Shown in pieces: positions 42,287-52,173 of a stretch of DNA of 64,000 nt. Both the position numbers and the translations under genes were made by a program. The stretch is from an uncultured Bacilli bacterium (lineage in GTDB: Bacteria; Bacillota_I; Bacilli_A; RF39; UBA660): the NCBI GenBank assembly GCA_934162665.1, contig CAKPJN010000001.1, positions 1 to 64,000 of the forward strand, in the 5' to 3' direction. The notes under the pieces were generated by a model that worked only from the letters and a program-made list of their open reading frames with translations, made no database searches and was not told the DNA's origin. Within the stretch, counting starts at the first letter, position 1. Each line of letters begins with the position of its first letter.

Positions 42287-43195
42287 ATGAAAGATGTTAG
42301 TGCAACAGTTGGTAAGCTTGATATTACTGCTTTAAAGCGTTCATTTATGGATGCTTGTAGTGATAAAGATTTTAAAGATTATATTGATAAGTTAGATATT
42401 CATTATGATATTTTAATGAAATATACATCCAGTTTAGAGGATTGTTTTTTAGAATGTAGAAATTGTAAAAATTGTAGAGGGTTAGAACATTGCAAAAACA
42501 AAGTTAAAGGATATAGACTTAGTCCTATTGAAAATGGAAAGTTAGTAGATTTTTCTTATGTTATTTGTGAAAAAATGAAAAAGAATATAGATGATTTTAA
42601 TTATCAGAAAAATTTAGAACTTTTTGAGATGCCAAAACAAATTAAAGATGCATCTTTTAAGGATTTATATAAAGATGATAATAAGCGTCTTCCAATTATA
42701 AAATACTTTAAAGAGTTTATTGGTAAATATCCAGATGGTGATTCAAAAGGTATTTATTTAACAGGTTCATTTGGAGTAGGAAAAACTTATTTGATTGCAG
42801 CTTTATTTAATGAAATGGCTAAAAAAGATATTAAAAGTATACTTGTATATTATCCTGAATTTTTAAGAAGTTTAAAAACATCTTTTCAGAATAATACTGA
42901 GTTTAAAGATAAATTTAATTCAATAAAAAAAGCCCCTTTATTACTTTTAGATGATATTGGAGCAGAAAATTGTACAGTTTGGTCAAGGGATGAAATTTTA
43001 GGACCTATTTTACAATATAGAATGGAAAATTTCTTGCCAACATTTTTTACATCAAATTTGACTTTAGAAGAATTAGAAAACTTTTTAGCTATTACTAATT
43101 CTAGTGTTGATAGGGTTAAGGCAAGAAGAATTATTGAAAGGATAAAACAGTTAACTGTTACTTTAGAATTAGTTAGTAAAAATAGGAGGGGCTAG
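42287..43195 (+). CDS. dnaI: Primosomal helicase loader DnaI
   Basis: 302 residues. N-terminal zinc-like domain (CFLECRNCKNC near 65-75), then a AAA+ domain with Walker A GSFGVGKT (about 160), Walker B LLLLDDIG, sensor TSNLT and the arginine-finger region RARRIIERI. Loads the replicative helicase at oriC in Bacilli. Start ATG preceded by GGTGGTGG. In Bacilli dnaI usually sits after dnaB, which is not here. It overlaps functionally with an RNB-like gene beginning 1 base later. Confidence 0.93.
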   Translation: MKDVSATVGKLDITALKRSFMDACSDKDFKDYIDKLDIHYDILMKYTSSLEDCFLECRNCKNCRGLEHCKNKVKGYRLSPIENGKLVDFSYVICEKMKKNIDDFNYQKNLELFEMPKQIKDASFKDLYKDDNKRLPIIKYFKEFIGKYPDGDSKGIYLTGSFGVGKTYLIAALFNEMAKKDIKSILVYYPEFLRSLKTSFQNNTEFKDKFNSIKKAPLLLLDDIGAENCTVWSRDEILGPILQYRMENFLPTFFTSNLTLEELENFLAITNSSVDRVKARRIIERIKQLTVTLELVSKNRRG

Positions 43196-43196
43196 G

Positions 43197-45068
43197 ATGA
43201 GTAGGACTATAGTTACTAGACAAGAAGAAGTTAGAAAATTATTGAATCAAAAGAATAATTACTCATTTGGTAAGTTAAAAAGGCATTTTAGTTTTTCTAC
43301 TGATTATGAACTTATGATGTTTTTATTAGCTTTTTTAAATATTGAATTGAAAAATTTTAATTTTGAATCTAATGTTTCTTCTAATAATTATTTATTAAAA
43401 TTGATTAAATATTTTAATTATAGTCTAGGAAAGATTGATATAGATAGTGAGATAGAAATTGTTGATATAATTAGTAAAATGAATGATACTTTAATGCTCA
43501 TTGTTGGAAAAAACAATGTTACAAAATGTAAGAGTTCTACTGATAATTGTATGGAAAATATTTCTTTATTAGATAATATATCTAAGGGATTAGAAGACGC
43601 TATTCAAAATATGAAAAGATTTATAAATATGGATTATGATGATAGTGTTTTATATGATAATGATCTTTTAAAAGTTTTTAAAGAAATTATTTTCGAACTT
43701 AAAAATAATGAATATTTAAGAATATTAATTGATAAGTATCCTGATTTGATTTATATGAGGGAAAATGATAAGTATATTTTTTCAACTATATTAGATAATT
43801 ATTTTAATATATTGTTAAATAAAAATGATTATTTTGAAAAAATATATTTTGATAAATTAATTGATTTGTTTTTGAAATATGATAACTTAGGTTCTTTTCA
43901 TTCTTTAAAAGATATATTTTATAGTAGAGCTTCAAAAGTAGTAGAAAATTTAGAATTAATAGATTATAGTGATGAGAGAAAACAAAATGTTTTGGCAACG
44001 ATAGAAGAAAGAATTCATAAGACAATGGTAGATGATGTAGATTTCTTATTAGTGTCTAAGAAAAGAGATTATTATAAAAATATAGATTTTGATACTTTAA
44101 GACCATTACTTGGGGAAGATGATAATTATATAAGAGAAGATCTTACCGATAGATTTGTGATTACTATTGATAGTAATGAGACTAAAATGTTAGAACAAGC
44201 TATTTCAATAGAGAAAAAAGGTGATAAATATTTACTTACATTATATGTCACAGATGTAGTTAAAGCGATTAGTGAGAATAAAGATTTTGATAAGTTGGCT
44301 TACAATCATGCGATAAATAATCCACCTAAAAAGTATGTATTTAATTATGAAATAGCTTTGAAAAAGTTATCTTTAAAAGCTTCTAAGATAATGCCAGTTA
44401 TTGCATATCAGTTTACTATTGATAAAGATATGAATTGTTATGATGTAGGGTTTAAAAAAGCTATAATAAATGTTGATAAGAATATTAAATATAGTGATCT
44501 ATCTAATATAAATAATTGTAATGATTGTAGACTTAAAGATACTGTTAATAATTTATTGGAGTTAACTTTTTCAAATATAACTTTGAATGATGAGTTAAGG
44601 GATAATTCTTTAGATATGATTAATATGATAATTAATGGGTTTGCGACTGCAGAAATAGCTAATCTTTGCAAAAATCGTAATCTTCCACTTATTTATTTAA
44701 GAACGGATTTTAGGAATAATTATTATTTACATAAGAATAGTCCTGAATTTTTGAATTTTAAAGAACAGTTTGATGATATGTATGTTAGTGATATTATTAA
44801 TACTATAGGAAATGATGGTATTTATGAAGAAGATAATTTCGCAATTAGTTTATTTTCTCCAGTTAGAAAAGTATCAGCTTTAATAAATCAGATGTTAGTG
44901 TGTATTTATTTTATTAATCAAGATGATAAATTAGATGCTTGTACACGTAATTATTTAGAGAGTCAACTTGATAAAATTGCGGATAATATAAATGAAGTTA
45001 GTAGAAAAATTAATATGAATAAAATGCAAAATGGGTTAATAAAAAAGAAAGTTTTAGGAGAGGTGTAG
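43197..45068 (+). CDS. RNase II/R-like RNB-domain protein lacking catalytic aspartates
   Basis: 623 residues, starting right after dnaI (GGAGGGGCTAGG-ATG). A helical N-terminal region (1-300) is followed by an RNB-like domain: FVITIDSNETKMLEQAISIE (about 320-340), YVTDVVKAI, SLKASKIMPVIAYQFTID and FAISLFSPVRKVSALINQ, the last matching the SPxRRYADL block. In active RNB enzymes the first block reads TIDxxxxxDxDDA. Here the second, third and fourth Asp are Met, Glu and Gln, so the hydrolytic metal site is broken. Probably a pseudoenzyme that still binds RNA. Location after the helicase loader is unusual. Confidence 0.72.
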   Translation: MSRTIVTRQEEVRKLLNQKNNYSFGKLKRHFSFSTDYELMMFLLAFLNIELKNFNFESNVSSNNYLLKLIKYFNYSLGKIDIDSEIEIVDIISKMNDTLMLIVGKNNVTKCKSSTDNCMENISLLDNISKGLEDAIQNMKRFINMDYDDSVLYDNDLLKVFKEIIFELKNNEYLRILIDKYPDLIYMRENDKYIFSTILDNYFNILLNKNDYFEKIYFDKLIDLFLKYDNLGSFHSLKDIFYSRASKVVENLELIDYSDERKQNVLATIEERIHKTMVDDVDFLLVSKKRDYYKNIDFDTLRPLLGEDDNYIREDLTDRFVITIDSNETKMLEQAISIEKKGDKYLLTLYVTDVVKAISENKDFDKLAYNHAINNPPKKYVFNYEIALKKLSLKASKIMPVIAYQFTIDKDMNCYDVGFKKAIINVDKNIKYSDLSNINNCNDCRLKDTVNNLLELTFSNITLNDELRDNSLDMINMIINGFATAEIANLCKNRNLPLIYLRTDFRNNYYLHKNSPEFLNFKEQFDDMYVSDIINTIGNDGIYEEDNFAISLFSPVRKVSALINQMLVCIYFINQDDKLDACTRNYLESQLDKIADNINEVSRKINMNKMQNGLIKKKVLGEV

Positions 45069-45071
45069 AAA

Positions 45072-45557
45072 ATGAGCCATGATAAAAGATATGATAAAAT
45101 AGAAGATGCAATTACTATAAAGAGATTTGTTAATAATTATTTAGGAACACATGATGTTGATTGTAAAAATTTAAGACATATAGGATTAAAGAGTTTTGGT
45201 AATCCTTTAGTTGTAGGTGTTAGTAATGATTTTGCTGATAAAAATCCAGAGTATGTAAAAACTGGTAGTATATTAATTGTAATTGATTCTAGAGGTGATA
45301 GAGGGTCTTATATTAATCCTAATTTACTAATAAAGTTAACTGATAGGGAAAATGTTATAAATATTGAGAAAATTATTAAAGACGCTAAGATACTTGATTT
45401 AAAAGAATTAAGCAAATTCTTTTCTAAAATTAGTTTATTGTTTCAGGAATTGGAAACTATAGAAAGATATGAGAATCTTATTAAAGATGCTGGAAAAGAA
45501 GATGAGATTAGAAAATTATGTAAAATGAAGAAGTTTCATGATGATATTAATAAGTAA
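45072..45557 (+). CDS. Hypothetical protein of the dnaI operon
   Basis: 161 residues, soluble. Alternating beta and helical segments (GSILIVIDSRGDRGSYINPN, then a C-terminal helical coil IERYENLIKDAG). RBS AGGAGAGGTG and a 3-base gap to the preceding stop make it part of the dnaI transcription unit. No family recognised. Terminator at 45576. Confidence 0.6.
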   Translation: MSHDKRYDKIEDAITIKRFVNNYLGTHDVDCKNLRHIGLKSFGNPLVVGVSNDFADKNPEYVKTGSILIVIDSRGDRGSYINPNLLIKLTDRENVINIEKIIKDAKILDLKELSKFFSKISLLFQELETIERYENLIKDAGKEDEIRKLCKMKKFHDDINK

Positions 45558-45575
45558 TATATTATGGTGATTATT

Positions 45576-45605
45576 AACAAGATAAATATCTTGTTTTCTT
45601 TTTTC
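45576..45605 (+). terminator. Terminator of the dnaI operon
   Basis: AACAAGATA (45576-45584) with TATCTTGTT (45587-45595), then a T-rich tail. Confidence 0.75.
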
Positions 45606-45645
45606 TTTTGTGATAATATAAATCCTGTTTTTGAGGTGATTAGCA

Positions 45646-46383
45646 ATGGATGAATTAATTTTAATACGTGGTAAATGTATATTAACAATTTCTATTGCTT
45701 TTATTATGATTATTTTAGGGATAGAGTGGAATAATATTATAAGAGATGATAAATATGATAATAATAGCTTTTCTATTCAAAATATCAATATTAAAGATAT
45801 GGCATCTCCTAATATTAAAATTAAATCTACTAATCTAGTTAATTTGTCAAATACTAGGGAAGTTGAAATGGAGATGGTTAGTAATAGTCTAGCTAATAAT
45901 TTATCTCCGAAGAAAGATTGGTATTATCCTGTTGAAGTTGGATATGTGAGTGGTTCTATTAACTATTATCATACCGCTGTTGATATTACTAGTCCTAGAG
46001 GTGTAAATGAGTTTATTTATCCTGTTGCGAATGGTGTTATCTCTAGTATTTATACTGATGGTGCGGGAGCTAAAATAGTAACTGTTTTGCATTTTATTAA
46101 TGGTACTTATTATACCTCTATGTATGTTCATTTATCTAGTTATTCTCCTAATTTGTATGTGGGAAAAGAAGTTACTATTAATGATACATTAGGCAAGATG
46201 GGTAGTACAGGAATTACGACGGGAGTTCATCTACATTTGGAACTTGCTGATTGTAATTTGTATAAAGATGATAAATGCAGTAATTTAGCCCAATTTTTTA
46301 GATATCAAAGATCAAGATATAATGATGGGTATAGAGGAATATATTCTGTTTTAGATTTACCTAGTAGTTGGAGTAATAGATAA
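45646..46383 (+). CDS. M23 metallopeptidase (LytM-like), membrane anchored
   Basis: 245 residues. One N-terminal membrane helix (ILTISIAFIMIILGI), a linker, and an M23 domain (about 95-245) with HTAVDI as the first metal pair (HxxxD) and HLHLEL as the H-x-H motif. YYTSMYVHLSSY precedes the last motif. Peptidoglycan hydrolases of this family cut cross-bridges or serve SpoIIQ-like roles. The sequence SGSINYYHTAVD is close to the Bacillus SpoIIQ/LytM layout. RBS GAGGTGA. Single gene. Confidence 0.85.
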   Translation: MDELILIRGKCILTISIAFIMIILGIEWNNIIRDDKYDNNSFSIQNINIKDMASPNIKIKSTNLVNLSNTREVEMEMVSNSLANNLSPKKDWYYPVEVGYVSGSINYYHTAVDITSPRGVNEFIYPVANGVISSIYTDGAGAKIVTVLHFINGTYYTSMYVHLSSYSPNLYVGKEVTINDTLGKMGSTGITTGVHLHLELADCNLYKDDKCSNLAQFFRYQRSRYNDGYRGIYSVLDLPSSWSNR

Positions 46384-46474
46384 TTTTATTTATATAATGT
46401 AAAGAAGATGCTTTTTAATATTTAGAATGAGAAAATGTTAGACTTGATATTTATAATAAAAGATGATAATATTA

Positions 46475-46700
46475 AATTGCGATTGAAATACAAAGACAAA
46501 GGACATGATAGATATAGTTCTTTATTAGAGAGTTCGTGGTTGGTGAAAACGAATTAAAGACATATTTATTACTACCTTTAGAGTAGAATTATGAAAAGTA
46601 ATTCCGGAATTTTATATTCCGTTATCTAAATTAAGTTAAACAAAGGATGGTACCGTGTTTAAACACTCCTACGAATGAAATCGTAGGTTTTTTATTTTTT
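46475..46700 (+). promoter_or_regulatory. T-box riboswitch leader of thrS
   Basis: The 369-base gap before thrS holds the elements of a T-box: AGAGAG ... GGTTGGTGAAA (AG-bulge and distal stem I), the antiterminator sequence AAGGATGGTACCGTG (46643-46657) and the terminator CCTACGA (46668-46674)/TCGTAGG (46681-46687) with T's. The specifier is probably ACC or ACT (around 46573) for threonine. It lets uncharged tRNA-Thr relieve termination. Confidence 0.85.
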
Positions 46701-46752
46701 AGTATTAGGTTGTTAAAAATTTATCAATTTATAAAAATAGGGAGGAATTAAA

Positions 46753-48516
46753 ATGGTAAATATAAAAGAAGATGAAAAGTTGAGTGTTATGAATCACTCT
46801 TGTGCACATTTATTAGCACAGGCTGTAAAACATTTGTATAAAGATGCAATGTTTTGGGTAGGACCAGTAATAGAAGATGGATTTTATTATGATATTGATT
46901 TAGGAGATGTTACTTTAACAGAAGATGATCTTCCTAAGATAGAAAAGGAAATGAAGAAGATTTCTAAGAGTGGAATAAAAATAGAAAGAGAAGAACTTTC
47001 TAAAGAGGAAGCACTTGATAAATTTAGTGATGATATATATAAGGTTGATTTAATATCTAGAATGGATGAAGATAATACAGTAATTAGTTGCTACAAACAA
47101 GGAGATTTTACTGATTTATGTCGTGGACCTCATGTTGATAATGTATCTAAATTGAAATATTTTAAATTACTTAAAGTTAGTGGGGCATATTTTAAAGGTG
47201 ATGCTAAAAATAAGATGCTTCAAAGGATCTATGGTATTTGTTTCGATAGTGAGGGAGATTTAGAAAAACATTTAGAATATTTAGAAGAATGTAAGGAAAG
47301 AGATCATCGTAAAATTGGAAAAGATTTAGGAATATTTATGTTTAATGATTTAGTAGGTCGTGGACTTCCTATGTGGCTTCCAAATGGTTTTATTGTAAGA
47401 CGAGCTTTAGTGGATTATATTACTGATAAAGAAATATCTTTAGGATATAAGCATGTAATGACTCCATCTTTAGGAAATGTTGATTTATATAAAACTAGTG
47501 GTCATTGGGATCATTATAAAGATGATATGTTTCCGGCTATGGAACTTGATGATGAAGCATATGTACTTCGTCCAATGAATTGTCCTCATCATATGATGAT
47601 GTTTAAAAACAGTATGCATTCTTATCGTGATTTACCTGTTAGAATAGCTGAGATTGCTAATGATTTTAGATATGAAGCAAGTGGGGCACTTTGTGGTGTT
47701 GAAAGAACTAGAGCTTTTACCCAAAATGATTCGCATATTTTTTGTAGACCAGATCAGATTAAGGATGAATTTAAAGGTGTTATTAAATTAATTTTAGATG
47801 TTTATAAAGATTTTGGCTTCAAAGATTATAATTTTAGATTATCATTAAGAGATCCTAAGGATACAGAAAAATATTTTGGAAATGATGATTTATGGACAAA
47901 AAGTGAACAAGAACTTCGTGAAGTATTAGAAGAAGTTGGAGCTTCATTTTACGAGGCAGAGGGAGAAGCTGCTTTCTATGGTCCAAAACTTGATGTTCAA
48001 GTAAAGAGCGCAATTGGACATGATGTTACTCTTTCTACAATTCAACTTGATTATCAATTACCAGAAAAGTTTGAATTAACTTATGTAGATGAAGCAGGAG
48101 AAAAAGTAAGACCGGTTGTTATTCATAGAGCTATTTTCGGTTCTCTAGATAGATTTATTGCATTCTTGCTTGAAGAAACTAAGGGATTATTACCATTATG
48201 GTTATCTCCAGTTCAAGTAAAGGTAATTCCAGTATCTAGTGAGCATCAAGGAGAATATGCTTTAAGTGTTGAAGCATTCTTAAAAGAAAATAATATTAGA
48301 GTTGAAAGTGATTTACGTAATGAAAAATTAGGATATCGCTTACGTGAAGCGCAAACTGCAAAAATACCATATACTTTAATATTAGGAGATAAAGAAAAAG
48401 AAGATAATACAGTTAGTTATCGTCTTCATGGACAAAAGGATACAACTACTGTTAGTAAAGATGAATTTTTAAAATTAATTAATTCAGAAATTGACTGTAA
48501 AGAGTATAGAAAATAA
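46753..48516 (+). CDS. thrS: Threonyl-tRNA synthetase without TGS domain
   Basis: 587 residues against about 640 for typical bacterial ThrRS. It begins at the second (editing) domain: MNHSCAHLLAQAVKHLY (the HxxxH motif), then the class II core with RPMNCPHHMMMFK, VERTRAFTQNDSHIFC and GSLDRFIAF (motif 3), and the C-terminal anticodon-binding domain. The N-terminal TGS/ubiquitin-like domain is absent. The start is right: RBS GGGAGG 8 bases before the ATG. Attaches threonine to tRNA-Thr and edits mischarged serine. Confidence 0.96.
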   Translation: MVNIKEDEKLSVMNHSCAHLLAQAVKHLYKDAMFWVGPVIEDGFYYDIDLGDVTLTEDDLPKIEKEMKKISKSGIKIEREELSKEEALDKFSDDIYKVDLISRMDEDNTVISCYKQGDFTDLCRGPHVDNVSKLKYFKLLKVSGAYFKGDAKNKMLQRIYGICFDSEGDLEKHLEYLEECKERDHRKIGKDLGIFMFNDLVGRGLPMWLPNGFIVRRALVDYITDKEISLGYKHVMTPSLGNVDLYKTSGHWDHYKDDMFPAMELDDEAYVLRPMNCPHHMMMFKNSMHSYRDLPVRIAEIANDFRYEASGALCGVERTRAFTQNDSHIFCRPDQIKDEFKGVIKLILDVYKDFGFKDYNFRLSLRDPKDTEKYFGNDDLWTKSEQELREVLEEVGASFYEAEGEAAFYGPKLDVQVKSAIGHDVTLSTIQLDYQLPEKFELTYVDEAGEKVRPVVIHRAIFGSLDRFIAFLLEETKGLLPLWLSPVQVKVIPVSSEHQGEYALSVEAFLKENNIRVESDLRNEKLGYRLREAQTAKIPYTLILGDKEKEDNTVSYRLHGQKDTTTVSKDEFLKLINSEIDCKEYRK

Positions 48517-48561
48517 TTTATAAAGAGTATTATACGTGATATAATATTATTGGTGGTTAAT

Positions 48562-49281
48562 ATGAAAATAAATATTAAAGATATTGATGTTAATTACATA
48601 CAATATGGTAATGGTAAGGATATTTTGTTACTTCATGGATGGGGCCAAAATATTGAGATGATGAAGTTTCTTGGAGATAAGTTATGTTCTAACAATCGTA
48701 TTACTATTTTAGATTTTCCTGGATTTGGTGAAAGTGATGAACCTAAAACAGCATGGAATATTAATGATTACTCTTTACTTTTAGAAGAATTTGTAAAAAA
48801 AGTAGGTATAAAAAAGCCTATTGTTATAGGTCATTCATTTGGTGGTAGAGTCGCTATTCATTATTCTGCAAACAATTCAATTGATAGATTAGTTTTATTT
48901 GGAGCACCTTGTATTAGAACTCAAAAAGATTTGCCGATATCAGTTAAAGTTTTAAAGAAATTAAAACAATTGCCTGGTATGAATGCAATTGGTGAAAAAA
49001 TGAAAAAGTATATTGGTTCTAGAGATTATAAAGCAGCAAGTCCTGTAATGAGACAAACTTTGGTAAATGTTGTTAATGAAGATTTATCGAGTTATGCTAG
49101 AAAAATTGAAGAACCTACATTATTAATCTGGGGTGAAAATGATACAGAGGCGCCTGTTTCTGATGCACGAGAATTAGAAAAAATTATGGTTGATGCAGCT
49201 TTAATTATCTTACCAGGTACACATTATGCATATATAGAAAATTTAGGTCGGGTTGTTAATATTATTAATAATTTTATTTAG
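48562..49281 (+). CDS. Alpha/beta hydrolase
   Basis: 239 residues of the alpha/beta-hydrolase fold. Oxyanion/HG motif LLLHGWG, nucleophile elbow GHSFGG (Ser about 96), acid GENDTEAP, and a closing His in GTHYAYIE. The start is ATG 48562 (TTG 48550 overlaps the TGGTGG site). The substrate is unknown: carboxylesterase or haloperoxidase-like. It is followed 16 bases later by murF, perhaps an operon with cell-wall genes. Confidence 0.85.
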   Translation: MKINIKDIDVNYIQYGNGKDILLLHGWGQNIEMMKFLGDKLCSNNRITILDFPGFGESDEPKTAWNINDYSLLLEEFVKKVGIKKPIVIGHSFGGRVAIHYSANNSIDRLVLFGAPCIRTQKDLPISVKVLKKLKQLPGMNAIGEKMKKYIGSRDYKAASPVMRQTLVNVVNEDLSSYARKIEEPTLLIWGENDTEAPVSDARELEKIMVDAALIILPGTHYAYIENLGRVVNIINNFI

Positions 49282-49297
49282 TAAGGAGTAGTGAGAT

Positions 49298-50908
49298 ATG
49301 TTTATTTATTTTTTAGTAATATTCTCTTTTGCAGTAGCAGTATTTTTTAAAAGTAAAAAATCACTTCATATGTTACAACAAAATTTATATAATGAAAATA
49401 ATCGTTATTTAAAATGGGTTACAAAAAATTCAAAACAGTTTTTATCATTTGACTTATTAGGTATAGCAATTTCGCTTATTGGTGTATTTGTGGTTTATGA
49501 TTTGGAAATAATTACTTATATATTATTAGTTGGCATAATATTACTATATTTATATATTGGATTTTCTATTAGAAAGGACATTAAAAGTGGTCAAAACAAA
49601 AAACCTTTAGTAGTTACAAAAAGGGTAAAAAGGCTTATTATTACTACTAGTATTTTATATCTTATACCAACAGTTTTATTAATATTAAAAGTATCTAATG
49701 TTGGATTTAGTTGGTGGATGATATTTACTTTAAGTATAATGACTTATTTGAATTGCTTTATTGTGTTTTTAGCTAATATTATTAATCATCCAATTGAAAG
49801 ATCAGTTTATAATTATTATAAAAGACATGCTCAAAACAAATTAAAGAGTATGCCTAATTTGAAGATTATTGGTATTACTGGAAGTTATGGTAAAACTAGT
49901 AGTAAGAATATTTTAAGTGATATTTTAAATATTAAGTATAATGCTTTGCCAACACCAAGAAATTTAAATACTTATAATGGTTTGATTATGACTGTTAATA
50001 ATAATTTGGATAAGTTTGATGATATATTTATCGCTGAAATGGGTGCTTATGTAAAAGGTGAAATAAAAGGTTTATGTGATTTAGTTCATCCTAAATATGG
50101 TATTTTAACAAGAATTGGTACTGCTCATTTAGAAAGCTTTGGAAGTGAGCAAAATATTATAGATGGTAAGTTTGAACTTATTGAATCTTTACCAGAAGAT
50201 GGATTTGCTGTTTTAAATGGTGATGATATAAAACAAGTTAATTATAAATTAAAAAATAAGGTAAAAACTATTTGGATTGGTATTGAAAATAGTGATGTTG
50301 ATGTAAGAGCAGTTGATATTAAGTGTTCTAATAAGGGTACTAATTTTAATGTTATATTTAAAGGTGATAAAAACAAATATAATTTCCAAACTAAGTTACT
50401 TGGTAATCATAATGTTTATAATATTTTAGCTGGACTTGCATTTGGACATGAGTTTGGAATTAGTGTATCTGAATTACAACAAGCTGTTCGTGGGGTTAAA
50501 CCTGTTGAACATAGATTAGAAATTAAAAAACTTGGTAATTTCTATCAAATAGATGATGCATATAATTCTAATCCAGTTGGAGCAGAAAATGCTGTTAAAG
50601 TGTTAGGAATGATGCCTGGTGTTAAGGTTGTTGTTACACCTGGAATGATTGAACTTGGTGAAAAAGAAGCATTTTATAATAAAAAATTTGGAGAACAGAT
50701 TGCTGAAGTTGCTGATTATGCTGTTTTGATTGGAGAAAAACATACCTTGCCAATTAAAGAAGGATTAATAACTAAAGGTTTTGATAAAGAAAGGATTGTA
50801 GTATTTAATGATGTAAGAGATGCTTATCCATTTGTTAGTTCTTTAGTTAATAAAAAAGATGTTTATGCATTGTTTGAAAATGACTTGCCTGATACATATA
50901 ATGAATAG
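49298..50908 (+). CDS. murF: MurF-type Mur ligase with N-terminal membrane domain
   Basis: 536 residues. The first 180 contain four membrane segments (1-20, 50-90, 110-140), an addition absent from classical MurF. A Mur ligase follows: ATP loop GITGSYGKTSSKN, the NLNTYNG substrate block, AEMGAYVKGEIK, HRLEIKK, DDAYNSNPVG and GMIELGE, and the C-terminal ligase domain. MurF adds D-Ala-D-Ala to UDP-MurNAc-tripeptide in the cytosol. The anchor would tether the enzyme at the membrane near MraY. Next to ddl, which makes its substrate D-Ala-D-Ala. Confidence 0.88.
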   Translation: MFIYFLVIFSFAVAVFFKSKKSLHMLQQNLYNENNRYLKWVTKNSKQFLSFDLLGIAISLIGVFVVYDLEIITYILLVGIILLYLYIGFSIRKDIKSGQNKKPLVVTKRVKRLIITTSILYLIPTVLLILKVSNVGFSWWMIFTLSIMTYLNCFIVFLANIINHPIERSVYNYYKRHAQNKLKSMPNLKIIGITGSYGKTSSKNILSDILNIKYNALPTPRNLNTYNGLIMTVNNNLDKFDDIFIAEMGAYVKGEIKGLCDLVHPKYGILTRIGTAHLESFGSEQNIIDGKFELIESLPEDGFAVLNGDDIKQVNYKLKNKVKTIWIGIENSDVDVRAVDIKCSNKGTNFNVIFKGDKNKYNFQTKLLGNHNVYNILAGLAFGHEFGISVSELQQAVRGVKPVEHRLEIKKLGNFYQIDDAYNSNPVGAENAVKVLGMMPGVKVVVTPGMIELGEKEAFYNKKFGEQIAEVADYAVLIGEKHTLPIKEGLITKGFDKERIVVFNDVRDAYPFVSSLVNKKDVYALFENDLPDTYNE

Positions 50909-50922
50909 AGGAGATGAATAAT

Positions 50923-52149
50923 ATGAAGATAAAAGTAGGAGTTATTTATGGTGGAGAAAGTGTAGAGCATGAAGTAAGTATTATTTCTGCTATACAGGCT
51001 ATGAATAAACTTGATCAAGAAAAATATGATATTATACCAATTTATATTACTAAAAATAGAGAATGGTATACTGGTGATATGTTAAAGGATATCGAGGTGT
51101 ATCAAGATTTATCTTTAATTAAAAAATATGGAAAAAATGTAGTTTTATACTATAAAGATGGAAGCTATGTATTACAAAATAAGCGTTTTCCAAAAAATAT
51201 TGTTGCAGATATAGACATTGCTTTTCCAATTGTTCATGGAACAAATGTTGAAGATGGTGTTCTTCAAGGATATTTACAATCAATAGGAATGCCATTTGTT
51301 GGTGGAGATGTTTATGGATCTGTAGTTGGACAAGATAAAGTATATATGAAAGAAGTATGGGATAAAGCTAATCTTCCAATGCCTAAATTTGTATGGTTTT
51401 ATGATATAGATTATAGACAGGATAATGAAGAAGTACTTAAAAATATTTCTAAATTAAAATATCCTTTAATTGTTAAACCAGCTACTACAGGTAGTAGTGT
51501 TGGAATTGCTGTATGTAATAATGAGGAAGAACTTGTATCTGCAATTGATGATGCTATTCAATATGATAAAAAGATTTTAGTTGAAGAAGTTGTTAAGAAC
51601 TTAAAAGAAGTTAATATTGCTGTTATGGGTAATTATGAACATCAAAGAGTTAGTGAAATAGAAGAAGTTATATCTACAAATAAATTTTTAACATATGAAG
51701 ATAAATATATTGGTGGTGGAAAAGGAAAACTTAAGGGTAGTGTTAAGATGCCTGTTAAGAGCACTTCTAAAGGAATGGCATCTGCTAATAGAAAGTTGCC
51801 TGCTGATTTATCTGATAAAGTGCGTAAGGAAGTTGAAGATATTGCAGTTCGTGCATTTAAAGTATTAGGTTCATCTGGAAACTGTAGAATTGACTTTTTA
51901 ATTGATGATAAAGCAAATAAGGTATATATAAATGAAATTAATTCTATACCCGGTAGTTTGGCATTTTACTTATGGGATGCTAAGGGTGTTAAATTTACTG
52001 ATTTATTAGATGATATGATTAATATAGGAATTAAAGATTATAAAAAACGTATTAGTAAAACTCATTCTTTTGATACAAATATTTTACAAGGATTTGCTGC
52101 TAATGGTGGTATAAAAGGTATGAAGGGAATGAAAGGAAAATTAAGATAG
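50923..52149 (+). CDS. ddl: D-alanine--D-alanine ligase
   Basis: 408 residues with start ATG 50923 (an ATG at 50914 touches GAGGAG). ATP-grasp ligase: KVGVIYGGESVEHEVS at the start, PIVHGTNVEDGVLQGYLQ, KPATTGSSVGIAV, and YINEINSIPG at the end of the core. Makes D-Ala-D-Ala for MurF. Longer than typical (about 350-365) because of an insertion around residue 265-300 and a Lys/Gly/Met-rich tail (GMKGMKGKLR). Directly follows murF, so one operon. Confidence 0.93.
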   Translation: MKIKVGVIYGGESVEHEVSIISAIQAMNKLDQEKYDIIPIYITKNREWYTGDMLKDIEVYQDLSLIKKYGKNVVLYYKDGSYVLQNKRFPKNIVADIDIAFPIVHGTNVEDGVLQGYLQSIGMPFVGGDVYGSVVGQDKVYMKEVWDKANLPMPKFVWFYDIDYRQDNEEVLKNISKLKYPLIVKPATTGSSVGIAVCNNEEELVSAIDDAIQYDKKILVEEVVKNLKEVNIAVMGNYEHQRVSEIEEVISTNKFLTYEDKYIGGGKGKLKGSVKMPVKSTSKGMASANRKLPADLSDKVRKEVEDIAVRAFKVLGSSGNCRIDFLIDDKANKVYINEINSIPGSLAFYLWDAKGVKFTDLLDDMINIGIKDYKKRISKTHSFDTNILQGFAANGGIKGMKGMKGKLR

Positions 52150-52173
52150 TAGTAAGTACTATCTTTTTATTAT

